From NCBI GenBank assembly GCA_024195585.1, contig SWBL01000057.1:62001-126000 (forward strand): a DNA stretch of 64,000 bases. Reading direction: 5' to 3'. The DNA comes from Aureobasidium sp. EXF-3400. Lineage: Eukaryota > Ascomycota > Dothideomycetes > Dothideales > Saccotheciaceae. Shown piece by piece: positions 29,460 through 40,909 of this stretch. The notes under the pieces were generated by a model, which searched no databases, was not told the origin of the DNA, and saw only the letters and a program-made list of their open reading frames with translations. How positions within the stretch are numbered: the first letter of the stretch is position 1; each line of letters opens with the position of its first letter. The position numbers and the translations under genes are program-made.

Positions 29460-32400
29460 ATGTCGGTCAACGACTCAAATCCCTGGGATTTTGCTCAGAC
29501 ATTAGTTTCCACTCCAGCTAGCTCGGAATCAGACGACAACATGCAGAAACACCATGCCGACGAGAAACGCCTCAACGAGTGGGAGGAGATGCCAGAAGTA
29601 CAAGCCGTCCGACACGGAGATGGATCTACCCCTGTACACAGAAAGCTTGGAGTCACATGGACGAACCTCACCGTCAAGGGTGTCGGTGCCGACGCTTGCT
29701 TCAATGAAAATGTCCTCTCACAATTCGTTCCTGGACGCCTGAAGGGCAGAATGAATGCTGATCAGGCTTCGTTGAGAACCATCATCGATTCAAGTTCGGG
29801 ACACGTCAAGCCTGGAGAAATGCTGTTGGTCTTGGGGAGGCCAGGCGCAGGATGTACTTCCCTTCTGAAGCTACTCGCTAATCGACGCTCTGGATTTGCC
29901 GAAATTGAGGGCGAGATTCACTACGGATCGCTCCGACACGATGAGGCGAAGAAATACCAGGGCCAGATCGTCATGAATACAGAAGATGAGATCTTCTTTC
30001 CCACTCTGACTGTTGGCCAAACCATCGACTTCGCCACTCGCATGAAGGTGCCGAATCACATCACTGCTGGATACTCATCCAAGGAAGAGGCTCGAGAAGC
30101 ATCAAGAGACTTTGTGCTCAAGCAGCTGTCGATATCGCACACAAAGTCAACGAAAGTTGGCGACGCCTTCGTCAGAGGAGTTAGTGGTGGTGAGCGTAAA
30201 CGTGTCAGCATCATCGAAACAATGGCGACTCGCGGATCTGTGTACGCTTGGGATAACAGCACGAGAGGTCTCGATGCGTCCACTGCCCTTCAATATATCA
30301 AGGCTGTCAGATCGATGACTGATATCTTCGGACTGGCTTCCATCGTTACCCTTTACCAAGCTGGCAACGGAATCTTTGAACAGTTTGACAAAGTTCTCGT
30401 GCTTGATGAAGGAAAGCAGATTTACTATGGACCGGCCAAAATGGCAAAGCAGTTCATGGAAAACATTGGCTTCTTTTGTCCTGATGGTGCCAACGTGGCC
30501 GACTTCCTTACTGGTACGTTGAATCCGAAAGATTATGCTGGTAGCCTTCAACTGACTTCAACCAGGTGTGACTGTACCAACCGAGCGTCAGATCCAACCG
30601 GGCTTCGAGAATAAGTTCCCCAGGACAGCCGGACACATCGTCGATATTTACGAGTCTTCCGATATCAAGAAGAGCATGGAATCCGAGTACGACTATCCCC
30701 GCTCGAACGAAGCAAAAGAACACACACGCGAATTTGAGCAGACAATTGCACAAGAGAAATCAACAGATGCGCTCACCAAACGCGCACCCACCACCGTCAG
30801 TTTCGGTGCTCAACTCAAGGCTGCCGTACAACGGCAATATCAAATTCTTCGTGGTGATAAATCTTCTCTTATCATCAAACAGGTATCGAACATCGTTCAA
30901 GCACTGTCATCAGGCTCATTGTTTTACAACGCACCAAACACGTCCATCGGTCTCTTTATCAAGTCAGGAGCACTTTTCGTCTCTCTTTTGTTCAACGTCC
31001 TACTCACCCAATCCGAAGTCACCGATTCGTTCACTGGACGCCCTGTTCTTGCCAAACACAGATCTTTCGCACTTTACAATCCCATCGCTTGGTGTATGGC
31101 ACAGATCATCGTCGACATTCCCATCTTGACTTTCCAGATCTCTGCATTCTCGCTCATTGTCTACTTCATGGTTGGTCTCACAATGGAGGCTTCTCGGTTC
31201 TTCATCTTTTGGTTCATCGTCTTCTCGGCCACCACGTGCATGACTGCATTATTCAGGGCGGTTGGTGCTGGATCGAAAAACTTCGACGATGCGGCTAAGA
31301 TAGCTGGTGTTCTTGTACTCGGTCTACTGTTGTATGTCGGATACATGATACCAAAGCCAGAGATGCACCCGTGGTTTGTTTGGTACGTTCTGACCATCAT
31401 GAAGCGCGAGATCTCATCACTGACATATGACTAGGATCTACTGGATCAACCCTCTCGCATATGCTTACAATGCGCTGTTGTCGAATGAGTTTGCTGGAAA
31501 GATCATCCCTTGTGTTGGACCCAACCTTGTCCCTAATGGAGCTGGCTATGGTTCTGCCATCAATCAAGCTTGCACAGGTGTGCGTGGTGCCTCCGTCGGC
31601 GCTACTTTTGTTACAGGTGAACAATATCTCGCCAGCTTGAGCTACAGTCGTTCGCACCTTTGGAGAAACGTCGGTATTGTTTGGTGAGTGCATATCATGA
31701 TTAATGTGTCCTCGGCATATCGCTAACATAAAAGCAGGGTCTGGTGGGTGCTTTACGTCGGACTCACCTTCTTATTCACTTCCTTGTGGAAGGAGAGCAA
31801 TGAACAGAAGGGTTTGCTCCTTGTTCCATCTGAGCTTGCCAAACAAGCACGACCAGTCTCGCAAGATGAAGAGGCACAGCAGAACGAGAAATCAAGCCAC
31901 TCTTCCTCCCGCGAGACCTCGGCCGAAGAGTCCGACACGAATCTAGAAAGGCAACTGACCAAGAACACCTCGGTCTTCTCCTGGAAAAATCTGACGTATA
32001 CTGTTCAAACGTCAGATGGACCTCGAGTACTTCTCAACAGTGTGGATGGCTTCGTGAAGCCTGGTTCCCTAGGTGCGTTGATGGGTGCTTCTGGCGCCGG
32101 TAAGACGACGCTGTTGGATGTCTTGGCCCAACGCAAGACAGACGGTACAATTCATGGATCCGTACTTGTCGATGGACGCCCTCTATCTATCAGTTTCCAG
32201 AGATCGACTGGTTACTGCGAGCAGCTCGATGTACACGAGCCGTTGACGTAAGATTTTGCGACCGAATCTCAGATAATCAAATGCTAACGTTATCGCAGCA
32301 CTGTCAGAGAAGCTCTGGAATTCTCTGCCCTCCTCCGCCAGTCTAGAAACACTCCCAAACAAGAAAAGCTAAAGTATGTTGACGTTATTCTTGATCTCCT

Positions 32401-34035
32401 CGAGATGCACGATATCGCGGACTGTCTCGTCGGTACATCAGGCGGTGCAGGACTTTCCATCGAACAGCGCAAGCGTTTGACAATCGGTGTCGAGCTTGTT
32501 GCTAAGCCCAGTGTCATTCTCTTCTTGGACGAACCAACCTCGGGACTTGATGGACAAGCAGCGTTCAACACTGTGCGCTTCTTGAAGAAACTTGCTGCAG
32601 CAGGCCAAGCCATCTTGGTTACAATCCATCAACCCAGCTCACAATTGTTCGCCCAATTCGACAACCTTCTCCTTCTCGCAAAAGGAGGCAACACAGCTTA
32701 CTTCGGTGAAATCGGCGAAAACGCATCTGTAATCCGTGAATACTTTGGAAAACATGGTGCAGGCTGTCCTGAAGGCAAAAATCCCGCAGAACATATGATC
32801 GACGTGATTTCGGACACCTCGAAAAACTGGAACGAGATCTGGCTCGAGTCTCCTGAACGTGCAGCAATGCTCGAAGAACTGGATCAACTTCAAGACCCTG
32901 CCAATCATACTCCCAAGCAAGATGCTGATGAGAGTCTTGAATTTGCAATGCCGCTTTGGGAGCAGATCAAGATTGTGTCGACCAGAGCTAACAGGACCAT
33001 GTATCGCAATGTTGAGTACCTCAACAACAAGTTCGCCTTCCATATCATCGTTGGCTTGTTTACTGGATTTTCGTTCTGGCAGGTCGGTACCAATGTCAGC
33101 GATCTGCAGAAGCGCTTGTTTGCAGTGTTCAACTTCATCTTCGTCGCTCCTGGAGTTATCGGTAAGTCTTCCTTCCCAGTGACCCTCGTCATAGAGCGAT
33201 AACTGACCATTCTCTGTGACACAGCACAACTCCAACCCCTCTTCATCCAAAAACGCGACATCTACGACACCCGCGAAAAGAAGTCCAAAATGTACTCTTG
33301 GATTGCCTTTGTGACTTCCCTCATCGTATCCGAGTTCCCATACTTGGTCATCTGCGCAGTCCAGTTTTTCTTCTGCTTCTACTACACCGTCGGTTTCCCT
33401 ACCGCTGCTTCCTCGGCTGGCAGTGTGTTTTTCGTCATGCTCATGTATGAGTTCATCTATACGGGTATTGGACAGTTTGTTGCTGCTTACTCGCCTAATG
33501 CTATGGCTGCTGCACTGATTAACCCGCTTGTGCTTTTTACCCTGGTGGGATTCTGTGGTGCTGTGGTGCCTTATGGACAGATTCCCGAGTTTTGGAGATA
33601 TTGGTGAGTTTGATGCTTCTTTTGTTTTGATTGTGTGCAGAAGCTAATGATGATCACAGGCTTTACTACCTCAACCCATTCAACTACCTCATTGGCTCCC
33701 TCCTCGTCTTCACCACCTGGGATATCGCAGTCACTTGCTCAACATCCGAACTCGCTATCTTCAATCCTCCCTCTGCGCAAACTTGTGCTGAATACCTTAC
33801 GCCTTATATGCAAGGAATGGGTGCTAGAACTAACCTTTTGAATCCTCAAGCGATGGAAGGGTGTCAGGTTTGTCAGTATCGCACTGGAGCTGATTATTTG
33901 GCTACTTTGAATTTGCCCGAGAAGTATTATGGATGGAGGGATGCGGGTATTGTGTGTATTTTTGTGTTGAGTGGGTATGGGTTGGTTTTCTTACTGATGA
34001 AGTTGAGGACGAAGAAGAGTAAGAAGGCTGAGTGA
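29460..34035 (+). CDS. PDR-type (ABCG full-size) multidrug ABC transporter
   Basis: Seven exons (29460-30513, 30566-31382, 31435-31683, 31738-32247, 32299-33161, 33225-33603, 33660-34035) encode 1415 residues in the order NBD1-TMD1-NBD2-TMD2. NBD1 has the fungal PDR deviations: Walker [13 protein letters not shown] (Cys for Lys), signature [10 protein letters not shown] and Walker B followed by Asn ([11 protein letters not shown]). NBD2 has a regular Walker A ([12 protein letters not shown]), a degenerate signature ([12 protein letters not shown]) and Walker [13 protein letters not shown]. This asymmetry is normal for Cdr1/Pdr5-type pumps and gives one active ATP site. TMD1 begins after a conserved [13 protein letters not shown] and TMD2 after [10 protein letters not shown]. 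Function: export of xenobiotics, azoles or self-made metabolites across the plasma membrane. It could protect against the RiPP product but lies 13 kb away. Confidence 0.95.
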
Positions 34036-34766
34036 GAAGAGATTTGATGGACTAGAGGGTTCGGGTGGGAGGTGAATAGAGGGTTTTGATTGGAGTTAGG
34101 AGATAGAGGTTTTGTTTGTTACCTACTGTTTAGATTGTGTTTTATACTTTAGTAATTCCCTCTCTTTGTTCTACGAGATCTTTTCATCTCCTATGTTGCG
34201 AAGGATCATCAAGATCTGGCACACCGTTCTATCAGACCGAAACTTGAGATGGTGACGTTCGTGATCATAAAATGCGCAACGAGCACTGAATGATGTAGAT
34301 AAATATGTGATCGTTGGGTCTACCACCCTGGCCAAATTTGCCCGCCATAAGTCGACCTCTGACGATATGACAACCGTAAGATATTGTCGTCAAAAAGGAC
34401 GGATGATACGAATTTACTATGGTAATGGGTCTGGACAAACATGGGTTCAAGCATTGCAGATAATGCTGGAGATTGTGATTGAGAACACAGGCGTTGAACG
34501 TCATGTCAGCAATAAGACTTGAGTCAAACAACGCATCCGTGGAGATAGGATGAAAGGGTCGAATGCCGAGAGAAGCATATAAGAAATGTGACTGCATATG
34601 ATAAAGAAGACCAAAACTTGACTTCTGGAGCAGACACCAAAGTTGTATGCAGATGATAATAAGCCAGGGCATGCTCAACAAGTCAGCGAACAAACGATCG
34701 CGCTTTGTATCCGAGTAACCGGTCTTTTACACGCTCTTCACAAATCTTCGACGATCCCATCGTAGC
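34036..34766. other. intergenic, convergent 3' flanks
   Basis: Between the ABC transporter and the Hsp70-like gene. The minus-strand ORF 34265-34693 looks like random 3' UTR sequence. Confidence 0.4.
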
Positions 34767-36888
34767 TCAGATACGGTACATCTCAGAAGTGTCCTGCACA
34801 GTAATCTTAGCCATATCCGTCTTCTCAGTCGGCGTATACCACACAACCCCAATATCCTCATGATCCTTACTCAATTTCTCCCCTTTACTCCAAAGCTGGA
34901 ACTTCAAATCCGCAGATCCCAACATGACTTTGAGATTGAAGTCTGCACGATTGTATTTTGGCTTGAAGTTATACCTGGAGGATGTTAGTCATGTCTTGTG
35001 AGTTTGGGTTTGCAGGCGTACCAGTGTCTGTTTTTCAGTTTCATGTCAAGAGGATTGAGCACGGATTCGATGTGACAGACTGACTTTACGGAACTGTGTT
35101 TGGTGCTCTTTGGGAGTTGTTCTGAGGGGAGTCCGCACATGACGACTTGAGTTCTCCAGGGTATAGCTTCTTGACCGAGGTTGATCTTCAGTCGATAGGC
35201 TTCGCTTATACCTTTTTCGACGGAGATCTTCTCGCCCTGCAAAGCGGTGGTCAGTGATAGGATATAGAGGGGCGAGGCTAGCATACCTGGCGGATGAACC
35301 AATGGACTTGCTTCTCTGCCCACTTCTTCCCATCTCGAGGATCTACTGATACATCTTCTCCAATATGCTGTTTGGGGTCGTAGAGGCTGCGGACTACTAG
35401 TCCGTAGCTGTTTCGGCAGCACTTTTCGGGATAGATGCCTCCGCTGCCTTGTAGCCTCTGTACACGGTCCATGACAAGTCCGTGGGTCACAACCAATTGT
35501 CTGAATCAAGTTAGCAAGCGAGTCTGCAATGCACGCTGTTCAACTTACGGTTCAGGCGCGACAAGAACTTTCAAGTCGCGTGCGTTGTATAGATCTGTGT
35601 TTGCGTCTTGCTCGTAATGCTTGCGCATGCGTTGTTTCAGATATGGCGAGCTTCCAAGACCTCCGGAGAGGATCAGCCAGTTCTGGACCAGGTTAGAGAT
35701 ATGGAAAAGAGTATCTCGTGACGGTAATGGGCTTACTATAGTCTCACGTGCATGAGTGTTCTGAAGCTGCTTGATTTGAGAATCGACTAGTTGAAAGATC
35801 TTGTCGACGCGTTCGTCAAACACTTGCTGAAACTCTTCCCTGTTTTGAGTGAGAAGATGTCTTTTAATCTGCAGCGCATAACAACTCTTACCTCGTGATT
35901 CTCATCTTGGTATCTTGTATGTTGCTCTCTGGAAAGTCAAGGCCAGTTGGAAGATCGGGTACGGTAAGGAAAAGATCAAGGCCTTGCTGTGCATCTAGAC
36001 CGAAGCTGCACTTGAATGTCTGAAAGCTTAGTGACTCTATCATCTTCTCAGCCAGCTGATCAGCAGGAGCACGGAGGTGATTCTCAATGCGCTCCAGTCG
36101 TTCCAAGATCAACTCCTCGATCTTGAAATCAATCATTGTCGACCCGACGGCAGTTCCTTCTACCCAACTGAGTGGTTCGATTTCGTGTTGTCCAGGTTCG
36201 GTATTCTTGATTTTGAGGATGTTGATGTCAGTTGTTCCGCCGCCTGCATCGCAGACCACGAATACATCACCCTTTTCGTATCCTTGCTTCGACACACAGA
36301 CTGCTGCAGCCTCTGCCTCGGTCAATGAGATCTTCACAGTGTGGTTCTTCATACTTCCAAAGCCAGCTTGCTTGATCAATGCTTCGACCTCTGCAACCAT
36401 AGCGGGATTCTTCCATGTGGTAGGGACACTGAACAGGAATTCGACCCTTCTCGTACGCCATCTTGCATAGCTGTCATCGAAGTGCTGGACGATTGCATCA
36501 AACAGGCAGCTCATGTAATCCATGAACCACTTGCAAGCCTCTTGGATATCAGGTTTGTGTCGCGACTGCGGTTCATGCATGGGGTCCAAGCATAGTTTGA
36601 AGAGAGACTGGACGACCAGCTCATGCGAAAGCTCTTTATCGATTGTGAAGCCCCAGGCCACAGCTTCTTCTTGTCCAGATTGGTAGGCGACCATGGTGTC
36701 GACTTTGTTGAGGTTTTGACTTGGTCGGCCTGGCCAATGCTGTATTGTTGTGGGTGCTCCCCAGTCTGGTGCCATCGAGTAGGCAACTCCAGTACACTGT
36801 TATATAATCAGTGGTCGTTCGTGGGACGTTATGTTGTTATACTGACGGTCATGCCAAAGTCGATGCCAATCGCGATTTCAGGATCCAT
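34767..36888 (-). CDS. HSPA12-like Hsp70 family ATPase
   Basis: Seven exons (36888-36847, 36796-35892, 35839-35737, 35682-35549, 35500-35287, 35236-35022, 34974-34767) encode 606 residues. The actin-like ATPase fold is shown by phosphate-1 motif IAIGIDFGMTCTGVAYS (across the first intron), phosphate-2 motif VVCDAGGGTTDINI and adenosine motif LILSGGLGSSPYL. The substrate-binding half typical of DnaK is replaced by a shorter C-terminal domain, as in the HSPA12-like branch that is expanded in moulds. Cytosolic; no signal peptide. Function in fungi is largely unknown; a link to non-self or stress responses has been suggested in general but is not shown by sequence. Confidence 0.9.
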
Positions 36889-37854
36889 GGTGATGTGTTT
36901 CCAACGCGAACAAGCGGAGCGGAGGGATGATGATAGATATTCCAGCGGAGACCAGATTCATATCCTATATCGGCTTCTGGCAAAAAGTATCGTGCTAGGT
37001 CGGTCGGCTCCGCACGAGGGCGTGTTGGTGTAAGCTGGAAGCCGTGAAGCCAAATGAATTGTCCGCTCATGCAGGTTAGTTGGCACCTCGACTCCCAGCC
37101 TGGGCCAGTCAGATGGATCTACGCCGAGCATATGCAAATATGGGCGAGCTATTGGGAGGGGAGATGCATGAATGCTATGATTCGGTGTCGATAACGATTC
37201 AGCTGTAAGCCACATTCATGCTGTGACATGGTACCATATTCTGCAGGTTGTCTTCGGGTTTGGCCACTACGTGGTACTGGTTCCAGTGCTGAGGGAAGGT
37301 ACTACTCTACACACACGTGGGACTTCAAGTCGTTCAAAATAGGAAGCAGGTCTTCTCGAGCCGATGCGGCGCTCGGCCGAAGTTGCTGGACTGGAAGGAG
37401 AAGGAGTGGAAGGCGTGCTTACCTGAGGCACACACCGTTTGTATTGGATGCAAGCCATCAAATACTCGAGAGTTGGTCAGCTATAGACCATATCAATGCA
37501 TGATATCTCAGACCATACTCTCAAGTTCTACGCTATGGCCAATATGCAAGTTTGGCTAGGACCTGCAGCCTCGCTTAGCATCACCGGCAACCTGCAGTTC
37601 AGGCCACAAGATATATCACAGCCTCATGCAAGCCAAAGCCTCCAACGATTTTGATATGCATGTGCGCTCCATATGTGATCCAATGCAGCTGAGCTATTCT
37701 GGGCGCGTCTCGCCCAGCTGAAGGAGCCTGGAGATGCTCAGCCTCCCACTCGATTCAATCTTGGGAGACTTGCTATTCCCATGATATATCCTGTACACAG
37801 CACCTATGTGAAGGAACTTTACCAAGACATCAAGATATAGCTTTTCAGTCCACG
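36889..37854. other. divergent intergenic region
   Basis: Between the Hsp70-like start (minus) and the mucin-like gene start (plus). ORFs here (37228-37503, 37267-37461) overlap in opposite strands without domain signal. Confidence 0.4.
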
Positions 37855-39304
37855 ATGGCATCACCCGAGAATACTACAAAGACTGACACTACGGCACTTC
37901 CAGCTGCTGGAGCTACAGGAGCTTCGTCTGCTGTAGTTTCAGGAACTTCATCTACTGGAGTCGCAGGACCTCCATCTACTGGAGTTGCGGGACCTCCATC
38001 TACTGGAGTTGCAGGACCTCCGTCTACTGGAATTGCGAGACCTCCGTCTACTGAGGTTGCGGGACCTCCATCTGCCGGAGTTCCAGGAACGTCGCCTGTT
38101 GAAACTTCGGGATCCTTTATCACTGGAACCACAGCATCTTCGCCGGGAGTAGCTCCGTCTGTAACATCTGATCATGTGGTGGCTACTATGTCCTCAACAT
38201 CTGGACCATCATCAAACAGCACGTTATCAGGCTCGACAATTCCTACCCTTACAAAACATGCCCATGCACCAGGCTTAGCTCCTGGAGCAGTTGCTGGTGC
38301 TGCCATTGGATCAGCCGTGGGAGCGGCAATTCTTGCAGCGATTGTAACGTATCTCTTGATGCGCTCCCGTCTTTCCGCGAAGAGAAGGAATGAATACACC
38401 GGAAGCTCTTCACCTGAGCACTCGAGTTTTGCCATGGGTAAGAGCTATCTCTCAGGCTCGGTGGTACAGAGCGTCGAAACCGGAGACTGGACAAGACATC
38501 TTCCACAACCTGCTGATGACTCTTTCATCACCAAAACCATCGAAACCATCTACCAGCAAATTGAGCTCCATGTCGATAACTTCTACAGTAACGCTTCGCC
38601 GTCGATGGACCGTATCTCGGAGAATGCTCGTGCCTTACTAACTGAGATGGACACTAGTCTTGTCCGTCCTTCCTTGTCAGAAGCGATGATGAGGCGTAGA
38701 CACAAGAAGACGCTGGTCAAACAGACACTTGCTCGTTTGATCCTGTCGAACATGACCATCGAGGACGGTTCCCCAGGCTCTCTCCTGCCTCGAGACGTAG
38801 CGGAGCTGCAGAGATCTCTACAAACCGCCGTTAAACATCAGACAAAGCCTGGTAAGCAAAAAACTCGATGTAGGACTCCGAGACATACTGACCTTAGTCG
38901 CAGCAAGTTCAAGCGCTCTTGCCTACACTCGCGTGCTGGCAAGTTACCTACGACCCGCGCCCTTTGAAGACCAAGCTCTGCTCGCCAGACGTGACAGTAC
39001 AATCAAAACCATGGCAAACACATTCTGCGTCGCATTCGAGCCCTGGGCGTTGAAAGAGACAAGCTCCAAAACTCGGTACTCCAGTCTGGTCGAAATCATG
39101 CGAGGAGCAGCCACTGGTGGATTCTTGCTATTCTCCCAACGTGCCACCTACAAATTTGATTGGGACTTGAAGGAAAAGAAAGACAAGAAGGTTGGCAATG
39201 GTGTAGTGGTTTTGCCTGGGTTTGCAAAGATCACTGATGACGAAGCACGCCCTCTGCATAGGGCATTTGTGTACAGGCCGCAGGTCGTTGAGGAGTTGAG
39301 ATGA
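37855..39304 (+). CDS. mucin-like single-pass membrane protein, function unknown
   Basis: Two exons (37855-38851, 38904-39304) encode 465 residues. The first 130 are Ser/Thr/Pro-rich with a tandem repeat around VAGPPSTG, probably O-mannosylated and outside the cell, although no N-terminal signal peptide is obvious. A TM segment follows (AVAGAAIGSAVGAAILAAIV), then a basic stop-transfer (RSRLSAKRR) and a 300-residue cytosolic part. The cytosolic part is helical and conserved-looking (FITKTIETIYQQIELHVDNF, ARALLTEMD, TFCVAFEPWALKE, LLFSQRATYKFDW). This layout is frequent among uncharacterised mould membrane proteins; some resemble wall-stress sensors in plan, but I see no WSC domain. Gene name unknown. 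Confidence 0.75.
37933..38100 (+). repeat. 24-bp coding tandem repeat, about seven units
   Basis: Units of 24 bp (8 codons, consensus GVAGPPST) run head to tail inside the ectodomain of the mucin-like gene. The central units (37957-38052) are nearly identical in DNA; the outer ones have diverged. Copy number is likely polymorphic. Confidence 0.85.
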
Positions 39305-39661
39305 CGATCAGGGTCTGGTAGACTTCGAGGCACAGTCATGACTCCAGGTTTTGCGTGTCGGAAATCTTGCCAGGCCTTTCGGAGACCGCGCTGGAGTTTT
39401 GTAGGGTCGACTTTATGATTATGTTCTTGTCAACTTGCAACCACAGTCTTTCCGTGGGTTTGAATATTGCTTGGGAAAAGACGCTCCATGAATCACTCAA
39501 ATGTCTTCCAAAACTACTGACGAAGGTAGACCAATGTACGATTGCCCGTTAAACAGCTGTGAGAAAGCGTGAGGTGCAAAAATTAGAACTCCGTGATCAA
39601 ACAGCCGTCAAAACCCGGAAGACAAATAAAAGCTCAACCGCTTGAACCAACTTGCGAGACA
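39305..39661. other. intergenic between convergent genes
   Basis: No coding signal beyond a short ORF at 39355-39552. Confidence 0.35.
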
Positions 39662-40909
39662 TCACGATGCGGTACTAGTGTACCACTGTTTCCTCCTTTC
39701 CCTTGTGGTCAACGGTCGTTGTGGTATAGATTTTTCGAGAGGCCGAAAGTCGTCAAGAGCTTCGTACACTCGCAATTGATCTAATTGAAGGCAAATAGAC
39801 GACTTCGTGTGTGTTAGACGCAATGCCGGGACCTCGATTTCTTCGCAAGGCAGCTCAACAAGACGAGGTTGTTGAATTTGATGCAGATAATTTTGTTGAG
39901 CTGAACTCTGGACGTCAGACTCAGAGATAGGATACGGTGGACCTTGAGAGGCTATCCCCACCTGAGGATACGATACAGAGGCAGTGTGATATCCATGGTG
40001 ATTGTGCTCCGGCATCTTCAAGCGGAGTGGATCCTGAGTTTCTACAGAAGGATATGGGGGATCCTGAGGAGCGACAGAGAGTAGATACTGATCCGATGGT
40101 CCACGAGTGTCGCTCATCGAAAACGGAACCGAGAGATCGAAGACTTCACCGAGGATGTGCCCTTGGTTCTGCCTATGCGAATCATATCTGCAATCTGATG
40201 GCTTCTCATGGACTTCAATACTGGGAATGAGACTGTGGGAAGGCTCAGGAAGCGATGCCAAAACTGGTTCAAGGGTTGTAGGTTTGGGATCCACCAAAGA
40301 CACCCTTGACGTAGAGTTCCCGCGTAGGCTCCTAGACGACCTATTGGATCTTTGTAGTCGTTTACGGTCCAGATACTCGCTCTCCTGATATGAAGGTGGT
40401 AGTTGCAAGGTATCCAGTGCTGGGGGGACCTTCGCCGAAAGCAACAGCTCGCGCTGATGATGTCGAATAGCTCCTGAATGAGTGCCTTCCCTCGAGCTCA
40501 GCATGGTAAGAGCTGTGTTGAGGCTCTGGCTGGTCAAGGTGAGTCTGGCGAAATTTGTCGCGATCTTGGGTGAGTCACGAAACACAAAGAGTGCTCGGTT
40601 GACAAGCCCGATCTTGCCATCATTTGTTTGCATATCCACTCGCGCTGGCTCTACGAGGGAAGCGACGTTGTTCAATGTTTTTTCCGTGTCGTTGATGACT
40701 CGATCGACCCATTTCTTCTCATCGACTCCAAGGAGACCAGATTTCTGACGCCGCAACGACCGAACTGTTTCCACTGATGCTGTGACATGGCAGGCAGAGT
40801 CAAGTAGATCATGCGCCTGCTCGGTCACAGCAATCATCGCATAGACCGTTTGACCGATTCTGAAGATGCCATTTATGGCTGGGCCGACGCAGGAGACCCC
40901 CTCGATCAT
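39662..40909 (-). CDS. helical fungal hypothetical protein
   Basis: Single ORF of 415 codons. The first 140 residues are alpha-helical and resemble the N-terminal helical modules found in fungal signalling proteins (GPAINGIFRIGQTVYAMIAV, DRVINDTEKTLNNVASLVE, LTLTSQSLNTALTMLSS). The rest is low-complexity, rich in Pro, Ser, Gln, His and Tyr (LDTLQLPPSYQESEY, PPYPSVETQD), ending in a short basic block (RERRKQWY). No catalytic motif. I do not recognise a named family. Confidence 0.65.
   Translation of the reverse strand: MIEGVSCVGPAINGIFRIGQTVYAMIAVTEQAHDLLDSACHVTASVETVRSLRRQKSGLLGVDEKKWVDRVINDTEKTLNNVASLVEPARVDMQTNDGKIGLVNRALFVFRDSPKIATNFARLTLTSQSLNTALTMLSSREGTHSGAIRHHQRELLLSAKVPPALDTLQLPPSYQESEYLDRKRLQRSNRSSRSLRGNSTSRVSLVDPKPTTLEPVLASLPEPSHSLIPSIEVHEKPSDCRYDSHRQNQGHILGEVFDLSVPFSMSDTRGPSDQYLLSVAPQDPPYPSVETQDPLRLKMPEHNHHGYHTASVSYPQVGIASQGPPYPISESDVQSSAQQNYLHQIQQPRLVELPCEEIEVPALRLTHTKSSICLQLDQLRVYEALDDFRPLEKSIPQRPLTTRERRKQWYTSTAS

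Noticed and set aside
29460..34035. ABC transporter as the cluster's dedicated exporter
   Set aside because: Thirteen kb away with three unrelated genes between; possible but nothing in the sequence links them.
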